Positions 16,630 to 26,200 of a DNA stretch of 40,304 nucleotides are shown here, piece after piece (positions within the stretch are counted from its first letter, which is position 1; each line of letters starts with the position of its first letter). Source of the DNA: an uncultured Lachnospiraceae bacterium (GTDB lineage: Bacteria; Bacillota; Clostridia; Lachnospirales; Lachnospiraceae). The notes under the pieces are model-generated. The model was given only the letters and a program-made list of their open reading frames with translations. It was not told where the DNA came from and ran no database searches. A program made the position numbers and the translations under genes. Location: positions 1 through 40,304 of the forward strand of contig CAJOGB010000002.1 in NCBI GenBank assembly GCA_905233835.1, written 5' to 3'.

Positions 16630-18000
16630 ATGAAAAAAAAGATATTGATTTTTTCGGTAATTCTGTTGATGTTATCTTTTACTGCATGCCAATCAAAAAC
16701 CAAAGCATCAAATCAGAATTCCGGTGTTATATCGGAAAACAACCGAAATGTCGAACAGTTAAATGAAGCGATTGAAGTCATATTAAATGATGCTACCGCC
16801 GATTTTATCGGGAATTATCCGATTTCCGATGATTTCTTTTATTGGGTGGCTTCGAATTACGGTGACGATGTAATTTTCGAAATCGTAAAAGCCGGGGATG
16901 TATCCGATCCGGAAATATGGTTTGCAAAAACAAATAACAGTATTCATGTTTTGTGGTACGAGTATTGTAAATCCACAGGAATCGGAGCCTATGATTATTC
17001 CCATATTCATGAAATCGAAACCGATCAGTCTTATGTTACTTTTGATTTTTCCGGTGACGTGAATTTGGCGGAAGGTGCAGCCACCACACTTTTCATGGAT
17101 GAACAACCAAACGGTATATCAGATTGTTTTTCCGATGATTTAAAAAGAGAAATGGAAAATGCGGATGTTTTGGTTTTGAACAATGAGTTTACCTATACCG
17201 ATAGAGGAGAACCCATTCCGAACAAAGCTTTTACCTTTCGAACTTCGCCGAGCAGAGTTTCTTCCATGCAACAGTTGGGCTGCGATTTGGTGACTCTTGC
17301 AAATAACCATGTATGGGACTACGGTGAGATTGGATTACAGGATACCTTAGATACTTTAAATAATGTGGGACTTCCTTATGTGGGAGCGGGTAAGAATCTT
17401 ACCGAAGCGTGCCGTGCCCAGTATTACATTGCAAACGGCAGAAAAATCGCCATTGTTAACGCGACACAGATTGAACGTTCCTATTCCTATACACGACAAG
17501 CGACGGATGATACAGCCGGAGTATTAAAAACGTTAGATCCGGCATTGTTTTGCCAAGTGATATCCGATGCCGATAAACATTCGGATTTTGTGATTGCCTG
17601 TGTCCATTGGGGAACGGAAGGCGATAAATCCTACGGGAAAGATCAGGTGCTTTTGGCAAATGCTTTTGTGGAATCCGGAGCGGATGCAATCATCGGTGGT
17701 CACACCCATTGTTTACAGGCAGTGGAGTTTATCGGTGATGTGCCGGTATACTATTCCCTTGGTAATTATTGGTTTGCTACGACTGCAAATATGCCTGCGG
17801 ATTATGATACCGGTTTGGCACATATTGAAATATACAGAAATTTAACCGTTACGTGTAAATTTATTCCTTGTATGTTTTCGAAAGCGAAGACTTCTATGGT
17901 GTCGGAGGAACACGGAGCACGAATTTTTGCGGAACTCAATGCACTTTCTCAAAGTGTTCGTATATCAAATGATGGAATTCTAATGAAAAAAGGAGAATGA
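16630..18000 (+). CDS. CapA-family (poly-gamma-glutamate capsule type) lipoprotein
   Basis: A 456-residue protein with a lipoprotein signal (hydrophobic residues 5-18, then FTAC as lipobox). The C-terminal two thirds match the CapA/PgsA metallophosphatase-like fold: FSGDVNLAEG (about 139-148), VLNNEFTY (NNE in place of the usual NLE), LANNHVWDYGEIGL (about 222-235), HWGTEGD and GGHTHCLQ with the metal-binding His residues, and YSLGNYWF. CapA acts in poly-gamma-glutamate capsule export in Bacillus, but most homologues are uncharacterised and no capB/capC is here. A 120-residue N-terminal region (about 35-130) is not part of the usual CapA domain. Its stop overlaps the first of two possible gpmI starts. 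Confidence 0.85.
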   Translation: MKKKILIFSVILLMLSFTACQSKTKASNQNSGVISENNRNVEQLNEAIEVILNDATADFIGNYPISDDFFYWVASNYGDDVIFEIVKAGDVSDPEIWFAKTNNSIHVLWYEYCKSTGIGAYDYSHIHEIETDQSYVTFDFSGDVNLAEGAATTLFMDEQPNGISDCFSDDLKREMENADVLVLNNEFTYTDRGEPIPNKAFTFRTSPSRVSSMQQLGCDLVTLANNHVWDYGEIGLQDTLDTLNNVGLPYVGAGKNLTEACRAQYYIANGRKIAIVNATQIERSYSYTRQATDDTAGVLKTLDPALFCQVISDADKHSDFVIACVHWGTEGDKSYGKDQVLLANAFVESGADAIIGGHTHCLQAVEFIGDVPVYYSLGNYWFATTANMPADYDTGLAHIEIYRNLTVTCKFIPCMFSKAKTSMVSEEHGARIFAELNALSQSVRISNDGILMKKGE

Positions 18001-18002
18001 AA

Positions 18003-19541
18003 ATGAGTAAAAAACCTACAGTACTTATGATTTTGGATGGATTCGGTTTGAATGAGAATCCGAAAGGAAATGCCGTTGCAATGGCAAATACACCTGTCAT
18101 TGACGGATTAAAGAAAGATTATCCTTGGGTAAAGGGATATGCATCCGGGCTTTCCGTTGGACTTCCTGACGGACAGATGGGTAACTCTGAAGTCGGTCAT
18201 ATGAATATGGGCGCAGGTCGAATTGTATATCAGGAACTTACACGTATTTCAAAAGAAATCGAAGACGGTGATTTCTTCAATAACGAAGCGTTAAAACTTG
18301 CTTTTGCTAATGCAAAGAAAAACAATTCTTCCGTACATCTTTACGGCCTTTTGTCAGATGGTGGTGTTCATTCTCATATTACTCATGTATACGGTCTTTT
18401 GGAAATGGCAAAACGTGAGGGCGTGGAGAATGTATATGTACACGCTTTCTTAGACGGTAGAGATACTCCTCCAACCAGCGGTATTACTTATGTAAAAGAT
18501 TTGGAAGATAAGATGAAGGAACTCGGTGTCGGAAAGATTGCTTCCTTATCCGGACGTTTCTATGCCATGGATCGAGATAATCGTTGGGATCGTGTGGAAA
18601 AAGCATATCGTAATCTTACGGAAGGAAACGGTGAAGTTGCATCATCCGCAGTAGAAGGAATGCAGGCTTCTTATGATAAGGATGTGACCGATGAGTTCGT
18701 TCTTCCGACAACCATTATGGAAAACGGTAAACCGGTAGCTGTCATCAAAGACGGTGATTCCATTATTAACTTTAACTTCCGTCCGGATCGTGCAAGAGAG
18801 ATTACAAGATGCTTCTGTATGGACGAGTTTGACGGATTTAATCGCGGAGCCAGAAAAGATGTTACATATGTATGCTTTACCGAATACGATGTAACCATTC
18901 CGAATAAAGAAATTGCATTTAAGAAGGTTGAACTAAAAAATACCTTTGGTGAGTACTTAGCTGCCAACGGAAAAACACAGGCACGAATCGCCGAAACCGA
19001 AAAGTATGCGCATGTTACTTTCTTCTTTAACGGCGGTGTGGAAGAGCCTAACAAAGGTGAGGATCGTATCCTTGTAAATTCTCCGAAGGTTGCCACCTAT
19101 GATCTTCAGCCGGAAATGAGTGCTCCGGAAGTGTGTGACAAGCTTTGTGAAGCCATTGAATCCGGAAAATACGATGTTGTAATTTGTAACTTTGCAAATC
19201 CGGACATGGTTGGTCATACCGGTGTGATTGAAGCAGCGGTAAAGGCGGTTGAAACCGTGGATAGCTGTGTGGGACGTGCTGTAGAATCCGTAAAGAAAAT
19301 GGATGGAGTTTTATTCATCTGTGCCGATCACGGAAACTGCGATATGATGATTGATTACGAAACGGGAGAACCGTTTACCGCACATACCACCAATCCGGTA
19401 CCGTTTATTTTGGTTAATGCAGATCCGTCTTATAAGTTGGCAGAAGGCGGACGTTTATGTGATATTATTCCTACCTTAATCGAACTGATGGGAATGGAGC
19501 AGCCGGCTGAAATGACAGGAAAGTCACTGCTCGTAAAATAG
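18003..19541 (+). CDS. gpmI: Phosphoglycerate mutase, cofactor-independent
   Basis: Interconverts 3- and 2-phosphoglycerate with two Mn ions. I choose ATG 18003 (MSKKPTVLM), seven bases after AGGAG (17991-17995); ATG 17997, two codons earlier, is only one base from that site. The 512-residue length is typical. Asp12 in MILDGFG and the nucleophile Ser62 in GNSEVGHMNMG are visible, followed by HLYGLLSDGGVHSH, FLDGRDTPP, RFYAMDRDNRWDR, NFRPDRAREI, and C-terminal NPDMVGHTG and CADHGNCD metal ligands. Together with gap, pgk and tpiA at 3.9-6.9 kb, most of lower glycolysis is in this window, though gpmI sits in a separate unit. Confidence 0.97.
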   Translation: MSKKPTVLMILDGFGLNENPKGNAVAMANTPVIDGLKKDYPWVKGYASGLSVGLPDGQMGNSEVGHMNMGAGRIVYQELTRISKEIEDGDFFNNEALKLAFANAKKNNSSVHLYGLLSDGGVHSHITHVYGLLEMAKREGVENVYVHAFLDGRDTPPTSGITYVKDLEDKMKELGVGKIASLSGRFYAMDRDNRWDRVEKAYRNLTEGNGEVASSAVEGMQASYDKDVTDEFVLPTTIMENGKPVAVIKDGDSIINFNFRPDRAREITRCFCMDEFDGFNRGARKDVTYVCFTEYDVTIPNKEIAFKKVELKNTFGEYLAANGKTQARIAETEKYAHVTFFFNGGVEEPNKGEDRILVNSPKVATYDLQPEMSAPEVCDKLCEAIESGKYDVVICNFANPDMVGHTGVIEAAVKAVETVDSCVGRAVESVKKMDGVLFICADHGNCDMMIDYETGEPFTAHTTNPVPFILVNADPSYKLAEGGRLCDIIPTLIELMGMEQPAEMTGKSLLVK

Positions 19542-19581
19542 CAGTTTGACATATTAAAATAAGGCAAAAGGAGTAAGAGTA

Positions 19582-20457
19582 ATGACTGATTTGAAACCAA
19601 TGAAAGAAGGAAAAGTAAGGGAGGTTTACGATAACGGCGATAGCATTATTATGGTTGCTACCGATCGTATTTCTGCTTTCGATGTGATTTTAAAGAACAA
19701 GATTGTGAATAAGGGTGCAATCCTTACACAGATGTCTAAGTTCTGGTTTGATTTTACAAAAGATATCATTCCAAATCACATGATTTCCATCGACGTAAAC
19801 GACATGCCTGAGTTTTTCCGTAAGGAAGAATATACCGGAAACTCCATGAAATGTAAAAAGCTTGAGATGCTTCCCATTGAATGCATTGTTCGAGGATATA
19901 TTACAGGAACCGGTTGGGCAAGTTACAAGGAAAACGGTACCGTTTGCGGAATTAAGTTACCGGACGGCCTTGTGGAATCAGATCAGCTCCCTGAGCCAAT
20001 TTATACACCTACCACCAAGGCGGATTTAGGTGATCATGATGAACATGTTACCTTTGAAGAAACCGTGGATATTTTGGAAAAGAAATTCCCGGGACGCGGT
20101 GAGGAACTGGCAAAAGCACTTCGCGACAATACCATTGCCATCTACAAAAAATGTGCGGCTTATGCAAGAGAACGTGGCATTATTATTGCAGATACCAAAT
20201 TTGAGTTTGGTTTGGATGAACAGGGTAATTTAGTATTGGGAGATGAGGTTTTAACTCCGGATTCTTCCCGCTTTTGGCCGGTGGAAGGATATGAACCGGG
20301 CAAGTCTCAGCCATCCTTTGATAAACAGTTTGTTCGTGATTGGTTAAAAGCAAATCCGGATAGCGATTACTTACTTCCGGATGATGTAATTGAAAAGACC
20401 ATTGAGAAGTATAAAGAAGCATTCGAACTTCTTACCGGATCAAAATTTCAAGGATAA
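19582..20457 (+). CDS. purC: Phosphoribosylaminoimidazole-succinocarboxamide synthase (SAICAR synthase)
   Basis: ATP-dependent condensation of CAIR with aspartate, step eight of purine synthesis. The 291 residues are in the longer range for the family. Marks are GKVREVYD (10-17, ATP loop), TDRISAFDVIL, CIVRGYITGTGWASY (about 96-110), IADTKFEFG and LGDEVLTPDSSRFWP. It is 40 bases after gpmI with an AAGGAG site and 25 bases before purB, which uses the same chemistry's product one step later, so purC and purB are probably one transcript. No other pur genes are adjacent. Confidence 0.97.
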   Translation: MTDLKPMKEGKVREVYDNGDSIIMVATDRISAFDVILKNKIVNKGAILTQMSKFWFDFTKDIIPNHMISIDVNDMPEFFRKEEYTGNSMKCKKLEMLPIECIVRGYITGTGWASYKENGTVCGIKLPDGLVESDQLPEPIYTPTTKADLGDHDEHVTFEETVDILEKKFPGRGEELAKALRDNTIAIYKKCAAYARERGIIIADTKFEFGLDEQGNLVLGDEVLTPDSSRFWPVEGYEPGKSQPSFDKQFVRDWLKANPDSDYLLPDDVIEKTIEKYKEAFELLTGSKFQG

Positions 20458-20482
20458 ATTGTTTTAAAGGAGATTTATATAA

Positions 20483-21934
20483 ATGAGCACAGATCGTTAC
20501 ACAAGCCCATTGTCAGAGCGTTATGCCAGCAAGGAGATGCAGTATATCTTTTCTCAGGATATGAAATTTAAAACCTGGAGAAAACTATGGATTGCTCTTG
20601 CGGAAACCGAGATGGAACTTGGACTTTCCGAAAACGGAAAGCCGGTTATCACTCAGGAAATGATTGATGAACTAAAAGCACATCAGGATGAAATTAATTA
20701 TGATGTGGCGAAGAAAAGAGAAAAAGAAGTTCGTCATGATGTTATGAGTCACGTATACGCTTACGGTCAGCAGTGCCCGAAGGCTGCCGGTATTATCCAT
20801 CTTGGCGCAACCTCATGCTATGTGGGAGACAATACCGATGTCATCATCATGCGTGATGCACTTATTTTGGTTCGTAAGAAACTATTAAATGTCATTGCAA
20901 AACTTGCTGATTTTGCTGAAAAATATAAGGATATGCCAACTTTGGCGTTTACCCATTTCCAGCCGGCACAGCCTACCACAGTAGGTAAACGTGCGACCCT
21001 TTGGATCAATGAGTTTATGATGGATTTAGAGGATGTGGAGTATGTTCTTTCTACCATGAAACTTTTGGGTTCAAAAGGTACCACAGGTACCCAGGCAAGC
21101 TTTAAGGAGCTATTTAACGGTGATGATGAAGTCATCGATAAAATCGATCGGATGATTGCCAAGAAAATGGGATTTGACCAGTGTTATCCTGTTTCCGGAC
21201 AGACCTATTCCAGAAAGTTGGATACCAGAGTATTAAATGTTCTTGCGGGTATAGCGGCTTCCGCACATAAGATGTCCAACGACATTCGTTTGTTACAGCA
21301 TTTAAAAGAAGTGGAAGAACCCTTTGAAAAGAATCAGATCGGATCTTCTGCCATGGCATATAAGAGAAATCCAATGCGAAGCGAACGTATCGCTTCTTTG
21401 GCGGATTACATTATTTGTGATGCATTAAATCCTGCCATTATTTCATCCACCCAGTGGTTTGAAAGAACCTTGGATGATTCCGCTAATAAACGTCTTTCTG
21501 TTCCGGAAGGATTTTTAGCCTGCGACGGTATGCTTGATCTTTGCTTAAATGTTGCCGACGGATTGGTTGTATATCCGAAGGTAATTGAGAAGCATATCTT
21601 GGCTGAACTTCCTTTTATGGCTACCGAAAACATTATTATGGACGGCGTGAAGAACGGTGGTAACCGTCAGGAATACCATGAACAGATTCGTGTTCGTTCC
21701 ATGGAAGCCGGAAAGACCGTTAAAGAAGAAGGAAAAGAAAACGATCTTCTTGAGCGTATCGCCGCCGATGAATTCTTCGGTCTTGATTTGGATGACTTAA
21801 AAGCCTACATGAATCCTTCGTTGTATGTGGGACGTTCTCCGAGACAGGTGGAAGTTTACTTAAGAGATGTGGTTCGCCCGGTCCTAGATGCGAACAAAGA
21901 ACTTCTTGGCGCCACCGCTGAAATCAACGTATAA
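20483..21934 (+). CDS. purB: Adenylosuccinate lyase
   Basis: Fumarase-superfamily lyase that splits SAICAR to AICAR and adenylosuccinate to AMP, each releasing fumarate. The 483-residue length fits the longer purB type. Marks are SPLSERYASKEM at the N-terminus, the conserved HDVMSHVYAYG (about 89-99), GATSCYVGDNTD with the catalytic His region, THFQPAQPTT, and the superfamily signature GSSAMAYKRNP (about 291-301). AAAGGAG precedes the ATG. It follows purC directly, and a strong bidirectional terminator closes the unit. Confidence 0.97.
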   Translation: MSTDRYTSPLSERYASKEMQYIFSQDMKFKTWRKLWIALAETEMELGLSENGKPVITQEMIDELKAHQDEINYDVAKKREKEVRHDVMSHVYAYGQQCPKAAGIIHLGATSCYVGDNTDVIIMRDALILVRKKLLNVIAKLADFAEKYKDMPTLAFTHFQPAQPTTVGKRATLWINEFMMDLEDVEYVLSTMKLLGSKGTTGTQASFKELFNGDDEVIDKIDRMIAKKMGFDQCYPVSGQTYSRKLDTRVLNVLAGIAASAHKMSNDIRLLQHLKEVEEPFEKNQIGSSAMAYKRNPMRSERIASLADYIICDALNPAIISSTQWFERTLDDSANKRLSVPEGFLACDGMLDLCLNVADGLVVYPKVIEKHILAELPFMATENIIMDGVKNGGNRQEYHEQIRVRSMEAGKTVKEEGKENDLLERIAADEFFGLDLDDLKAYMNPSLYVGRSPRQVEVYLRDVVRPVLDANKELLGATAEINV

Positions 21935-21953
21935 AAAATAGAATAATTAATAT

Positions 21954-21999
21954 AAAAAAATCTCAAATGTTTTTACATAAAAACATTTGAGATTTTTTA
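21954..21999. terminator. Bidirectional terminator between purB and the aminotransferase gene
   Basis: TCTCAAATGTTTTT (21961-21974) and AAAAACATTTGAGA (21979-21992) pair over an ACAT loop. A run of A before and of T after the stem gives a T tract on either strand, which suits the convergent genes. Confidence 0.93.
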
Positions 22000-22015
22000 T
22001 TGTCTAAAACTTTTA

Positions 22016-23104
22016 TTATGATAACAATACGTCTATTAATGCTTCGTTTTCCGCATGATTCATAAAGCAGAAGCGAATGAATTTTTCGTTTAAGAATGGG
22101 AAGGTGGAACAATCCCGAATCATCATTTTTTGTCGGATGCATCGATCAAACAGAAACCCTGAATCCACATCCTCGGACAGTATTTTTACCAGCATAAAGT
22201 TGGCGGTGGGATAGAAGGGCTGATATAACTTCGAATCCGTTAACCGATGATAACAGTATTCTCGTTCTTTATCGATGAGTTCTTTGGTATCTTTAATATA
22301 GTCCGCATCGGAAAACATGATGCGTCCCGCTATTTCTGCCAGAGAATTAATCATCCAAGGATTCTTGTACTGGTTGATTTGTTTTAATAAATCTTCGTTA
22401 CCGGTAACGGCATAGCCCAAACGAAGTCCGGGAGCAGCGAAAAACTTGGATGTTCCTCGAAGAATAATAAGATTATTGTAGTATTCCGTTAAGGAAACAC
22501 AAGTAACTTTTTCATAATGGTCACAGAATTCCACATAGGTCTCATCTACCATGACATAGATATCGTGCTGTTTGCAGACATCTAAGATTTGTCGCATGTC
22601 AGATTGCAAGATGGATGTGGAAGTTGGGTTATTCGGATTACACAGTATCAGTAAATCGATATCGTCGTTTAAGGTAGAGGTAAACGCCTCTATATCTAAC
22701 GCAAAATCATTATGAGAATGAAGGGGGAAATAGGTGGTTTTCCCGCCTCCTAAGGCAATTTCTCTTTCATATTCCGAATAAGTCGGACCTAAAATCAGCG
22801 CTTTTTTCGGGTGAGTTATCTGAATAAATAAAGAAATCAATTCCGTTGAACCGTTTCCAACGATGATATTGTCTTTTTCTGTGTGCGCATAGGTAGCGAT
22901 GCTTTCTCTTAAAAGAGTGTAGTCGCGGTCCGGATAACAGGAAATGGCATCAATATGTGAGGATAGCGAGCCTCTTAATTTCGGTGATATGCCAAGTGGA
23001 TTTACATTGGCTGAAAAAGAGATGATTTCTTCTTTTTTTATCCCATAAATCGTCTCGATTTTTTCCAAATCACTTCCGTGAAAATGGTCTTTGTGTTTAA
23101 TCAT
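22016..23104 (-). CDS. PLP-dependent aminotransferase, CobD/HisC-like
   Basis: Fold-type I pyridoxal-phosphate enzyme of 362 residues. It most resembles threonine-phosphate decarboxylase (CobD) and histidinol-phosphate aminotransferase: HGSDLEKIETIYGI (9-22) followed by SFSANVNPLG (29-38) is the CobD-like start. Lys220 in RGTSKFFAAPGLRLGY is the cofactor Schiff-base lysine; Asp187 in VDETY pairs with the pyridine nitrogen; the CNPNNPT motif (155-161) follows the usual pattern. No cobalamin or histidine genes are near, so the substrate is open. It has its own promoter on the minus strand and an RBS-like GAGGGA before the ATG. Confidence 0.85.
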   Translation of the reverse strand: MIKHKDHFHGSDLEKIETIYGIKKEEIISFSANVNPLGISPKLRGSLSSHIDAISCYPDRDYTLLRESIATYAHTEKDNIIVGNGSTELISLFIQITHPKKALILGPTYSEYEREIALGGGKTTYFPLHSHNDFALDIEAFTSTLNDDIDLLILCNPNNPTSTSILQSDMRQILDVCKQHDIYVMVDETYVEFCDHYEKVTCVSLTEYYNNLIILRGTSKFFAAPGLRLGYAVTGNEDLLKQINQYKNPWMINSLAEIAGRIMFSDADYIKDTKELIDKEREYCYHRLTDSKLYQPFYPTANFMLVKILSEDVDSGFLFDRCIRQKMMIRDCSTFPFLNEKFIRFCFMNHAENEALIDVLLS

Positions 23105-23152
23105 TTTATTCCCTCGTCAAATTGAATTATAAAGGTAAATAGTTTATAATTT

Positions 23153-23180
23153 ATTATAACTGTTTAAAATTGAAAATCAA
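23153..23180 (-). promoter_or_regulatory. Predicted promoter for the aminotransferase gene
   Basis: On the minus strand TTGATT (23175-23180), a 16-base spacer and TATAAT (23153-23158) lie about 50 bases before the ATG at 23104. Confidence 0.6.
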
Positions 23181-23188
23181 CGTATTTT

Positions 23189-23206
23189 AGGCATTTGCGG
23201 GTGCCT
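23189..23206 (+). repeat. Short inverted repeat in the divergent intergenic region
   Basis: AGGCA (23189-23193) and TGCCT (23202-23206) flank an eight-base centre, between the divergent aminotransferase and DUF5717 genes. It has no T tract. It could be an operator or a chance stem. I found no convincing promoter for the plus-strand gene here; TATAGA at 23225-23230 is a possible weak -10. Confidence 0.3.
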
Positions 23207-23247
23207 TTCTAAGATTACGAAACATATAGACTGTTAGGAGAATTATT

Positions 23248-26200
23248 TTGCGTAAACGTATATGGAGAATGTCGGAGGATAAATTTGACGACATTGCTCC
23301 CATGGTTGAATTTCATAAAGAGAAATTAGAATTCGTTGCATATGAAAATGAAATCTTTGAGGATTGTATTGAACTGTCCGTCGTAAATGATGTTCGCTTA
23401 TGTGGAATGGTCTATTCTTCAAATCCCTATGTAATAATTGAAAATCCGGAATTCGATGATATTCATGTTAAGATTCGCTTTAAAACCACACATGCAGGTT
23501 TTCGTGTGGGGGATGAGTTGAAGGGCGAGTTTCATATTGTGGCAAATCAATATGTTAAGACCTTACCTTTCTCTATTGTTTATGATCGAAAGTATCCCTT
23601 TGTTTTAAATCGAGAAATACGTGACCTTAAGGATTTCTGTGCTTTGGCAAAGGAAAACTATTCCGAAGCATTGCAGCTTTTTTCATCCCCTAAAATGGAT
23701 TTGGTTTTAATGCAGGAATCCCTTCAAAACCAGCTGTTGTACAGAGGGATTAAATCTGCCCCTGTGTCTTTTTCAAATTTGGAAGAATTTTTGGTGGCAA
23801 CGAATCAAAAGGATCGTTGCTTTATTGAAGTGCGCGAAGAAAAACTGGATTTTTATAATGTTGTCGAGAATTTAAAAGAATCCATCCATATTACAAAAAA
23901 TACTTGGGGTTATGTGGAGTTTTTCGTTCATTGCGATTCCGATTTTATTACCATTGAAAAAGGACGAATCAATTCCGACTTTTTCCTCGGAAATAATCTT
24001 GAACTTAATTTTTATATTCATAAAGAACGTCTTCATGCCGGAAAAAACGAGGCAAAAATCCGAATTGAAGGTGTTGATATCAAAAAAGAAGTAAATCTGA
24101 TTTGCTCTTTTGAGGAAAACAGCGAACCGAAGCATGCTGCATCCTTACAGGAAAAGAAGGATTTATTTGATTTATCATCTTTATATGTGGATTATCGTTT
24201 AAAGAAGATGACCACAGGAGATTGGGCGACCGGATCCATTGAGATTTTAAATCGTCTGATTGAACTTTATCCGAAGCAGTATATGTATTCCCTTCAAAAA
24301 GCACAGGCCTTAATCGTGAACAAACAACGACAGGATGCCCTTTGGTTGATTTCGGATTTAAAAAGGGATATAGAGGATAAAAAGTCTACCGAATGGGCTT
24401 ATTTGCTTTATCTATGTACATTAATCGAACAGGAAAACAATTATGTAAATAAGTTGACGGAAGAGATTGAGAATATTTTCCGTCTTCATCCCGATGACGT
24501 TCGAATTTTTTGGTTTTTAACATTTTTAAGAGAAGAGTATTTAAAAGATTCAAAGCGAAAACTAAATGCTATAAAACAATGGGTGGACGGAGGTTGTTAC
24601 AGTCCTTATTTATACATTGAGGCCTATCAGATCTTCATGCAGGATCCGTTCCTCCTTACCTCTTTAAATGATTTTTCTCTTAGGATATTAAACTGGGCTG
24701 CCAAACACGGTCAGATTTCCGTTAATCTAACAGTACAGTTTGAGAAACTTTTGCCGGAGGAAAATGAATTTAATGATCGTGTATTTTTACTGGCAACCCA
24801 CATTTACAAGCGTTATCCGGAAAAAGATTTGCTTTTTTCCATTGTTTCTTACTTGCTTAAGAATCAAAAAACCGGACAGGAATTCTTCCCTTGGTATTCA
24901 CTTGCGGTAGAGAAGGATTTAAAACTTACCGGATTGTTTGAAGCCTATATGATGTCTCTTTCTACGAATCAGGGAGAAGAATTGCCATCCATCGTTTCCA
25001 TGTTTTTTAGATTTGAGAATCATTTACCCATGGAAAAGAAGGCGTATATTTATGCCAATGTGATTCAGTACAAAAAGAATAATTTCCATTTGTATGAGCA
25101 GTATTTGCCTCAAATCCAAAGATTTGCATTAGAACAGATGCATCTTTCTCATATTAATGACGATTTGGCTGTTTGTTATCAGGATATTATCGATTCCGGG
25201 CTTTTGGATGAAGAAATCGCCACGGATTTATCCAGACTGATCTTTTCCAAACGATTTGTTTGTTTAAGAAACGATATTCGCCAAATTGTTGTATTTGAAG
25301 AAATGTTTGCGAAACCGAAGGTTGTTCCTGTAGTAAACAACATCGCATATTTTTCCGCGCTCACCGAGAATTACGTAATCTTCTTGGAAACAAATGACGG
25401 AAAGTATATTTTGGACAAGCAGGGGTATTATCTGGATGATTTAATCAATGCGGATCATGCTCTTGGAAAACTTAATTATTTATCCGGTTTTGCGACTTAT
25501 TATTTTTTGCAGGAGTTCGATTCTTATCGTTCGGCAGATGATATTCCGCAGCAAAAACTTGGAAAGATAAAAGATTTTTTGTATGATAACGAGATTTCTT
25601 TGGCCTATAAGAGAAAGAAACTTCCGTTGATATCCTCAATTTTAAAGGAACATCAAAAAGAAGACCTTTTGGTGAAATATCTGGTGGATTATAAGGAATA
25701 TCGAAATCTCACTTCGGAGACTGCTGCCTATATCATAGATCTTTTAATTACGTCGGATGATTATATGACTGCTTATGAGATGCTTGGTATTTATGACGGA
25801 CTTTTGGTTCCCGGAAAATCTTTGCTTCGTTTATGCAATCATATGATTGATGAGATCGGAGATCAGGCAGAGGATTTCATCATATCCTTATTGGCATATT
25901 TGATGCGTCAGTATTTGTTTACGGACGAATCCATTGAGTATTTGTGCAAATTCTATGTGGGACCTACCGCAGACATGGTAAGTCTTTGGAAACTTTCCGA
26001 TGTCAGAGGACTGTCTACTAAGGGATTGGAAGAACGTATTCTTACATTAATGCTGTATTCTGAAGATTTTTCGATACCTTCGGTGGAGATCTTCGATTCT
26101 TATATGAAAAAGAAAGTTTCTCCGATGATTGTGGAAGCGTATCTGACTTATTTTTCGAGACGTTATTTGCTTTTTGATGAGAATATATCCGAGCAGATCT

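Noticed and set aside
18671-19096. Open frame of 141 codons on the minus strand inside gpmI
   Set aside because: Antisense to conserved catalytic regions, with no ribosome site and no family resemblance.
19546-19551. TTGACA before purC as a promoter -35
   Set aside because: No -10 hexamer occurs at 16-18 bases; that distance falls on the ribosome binding site.
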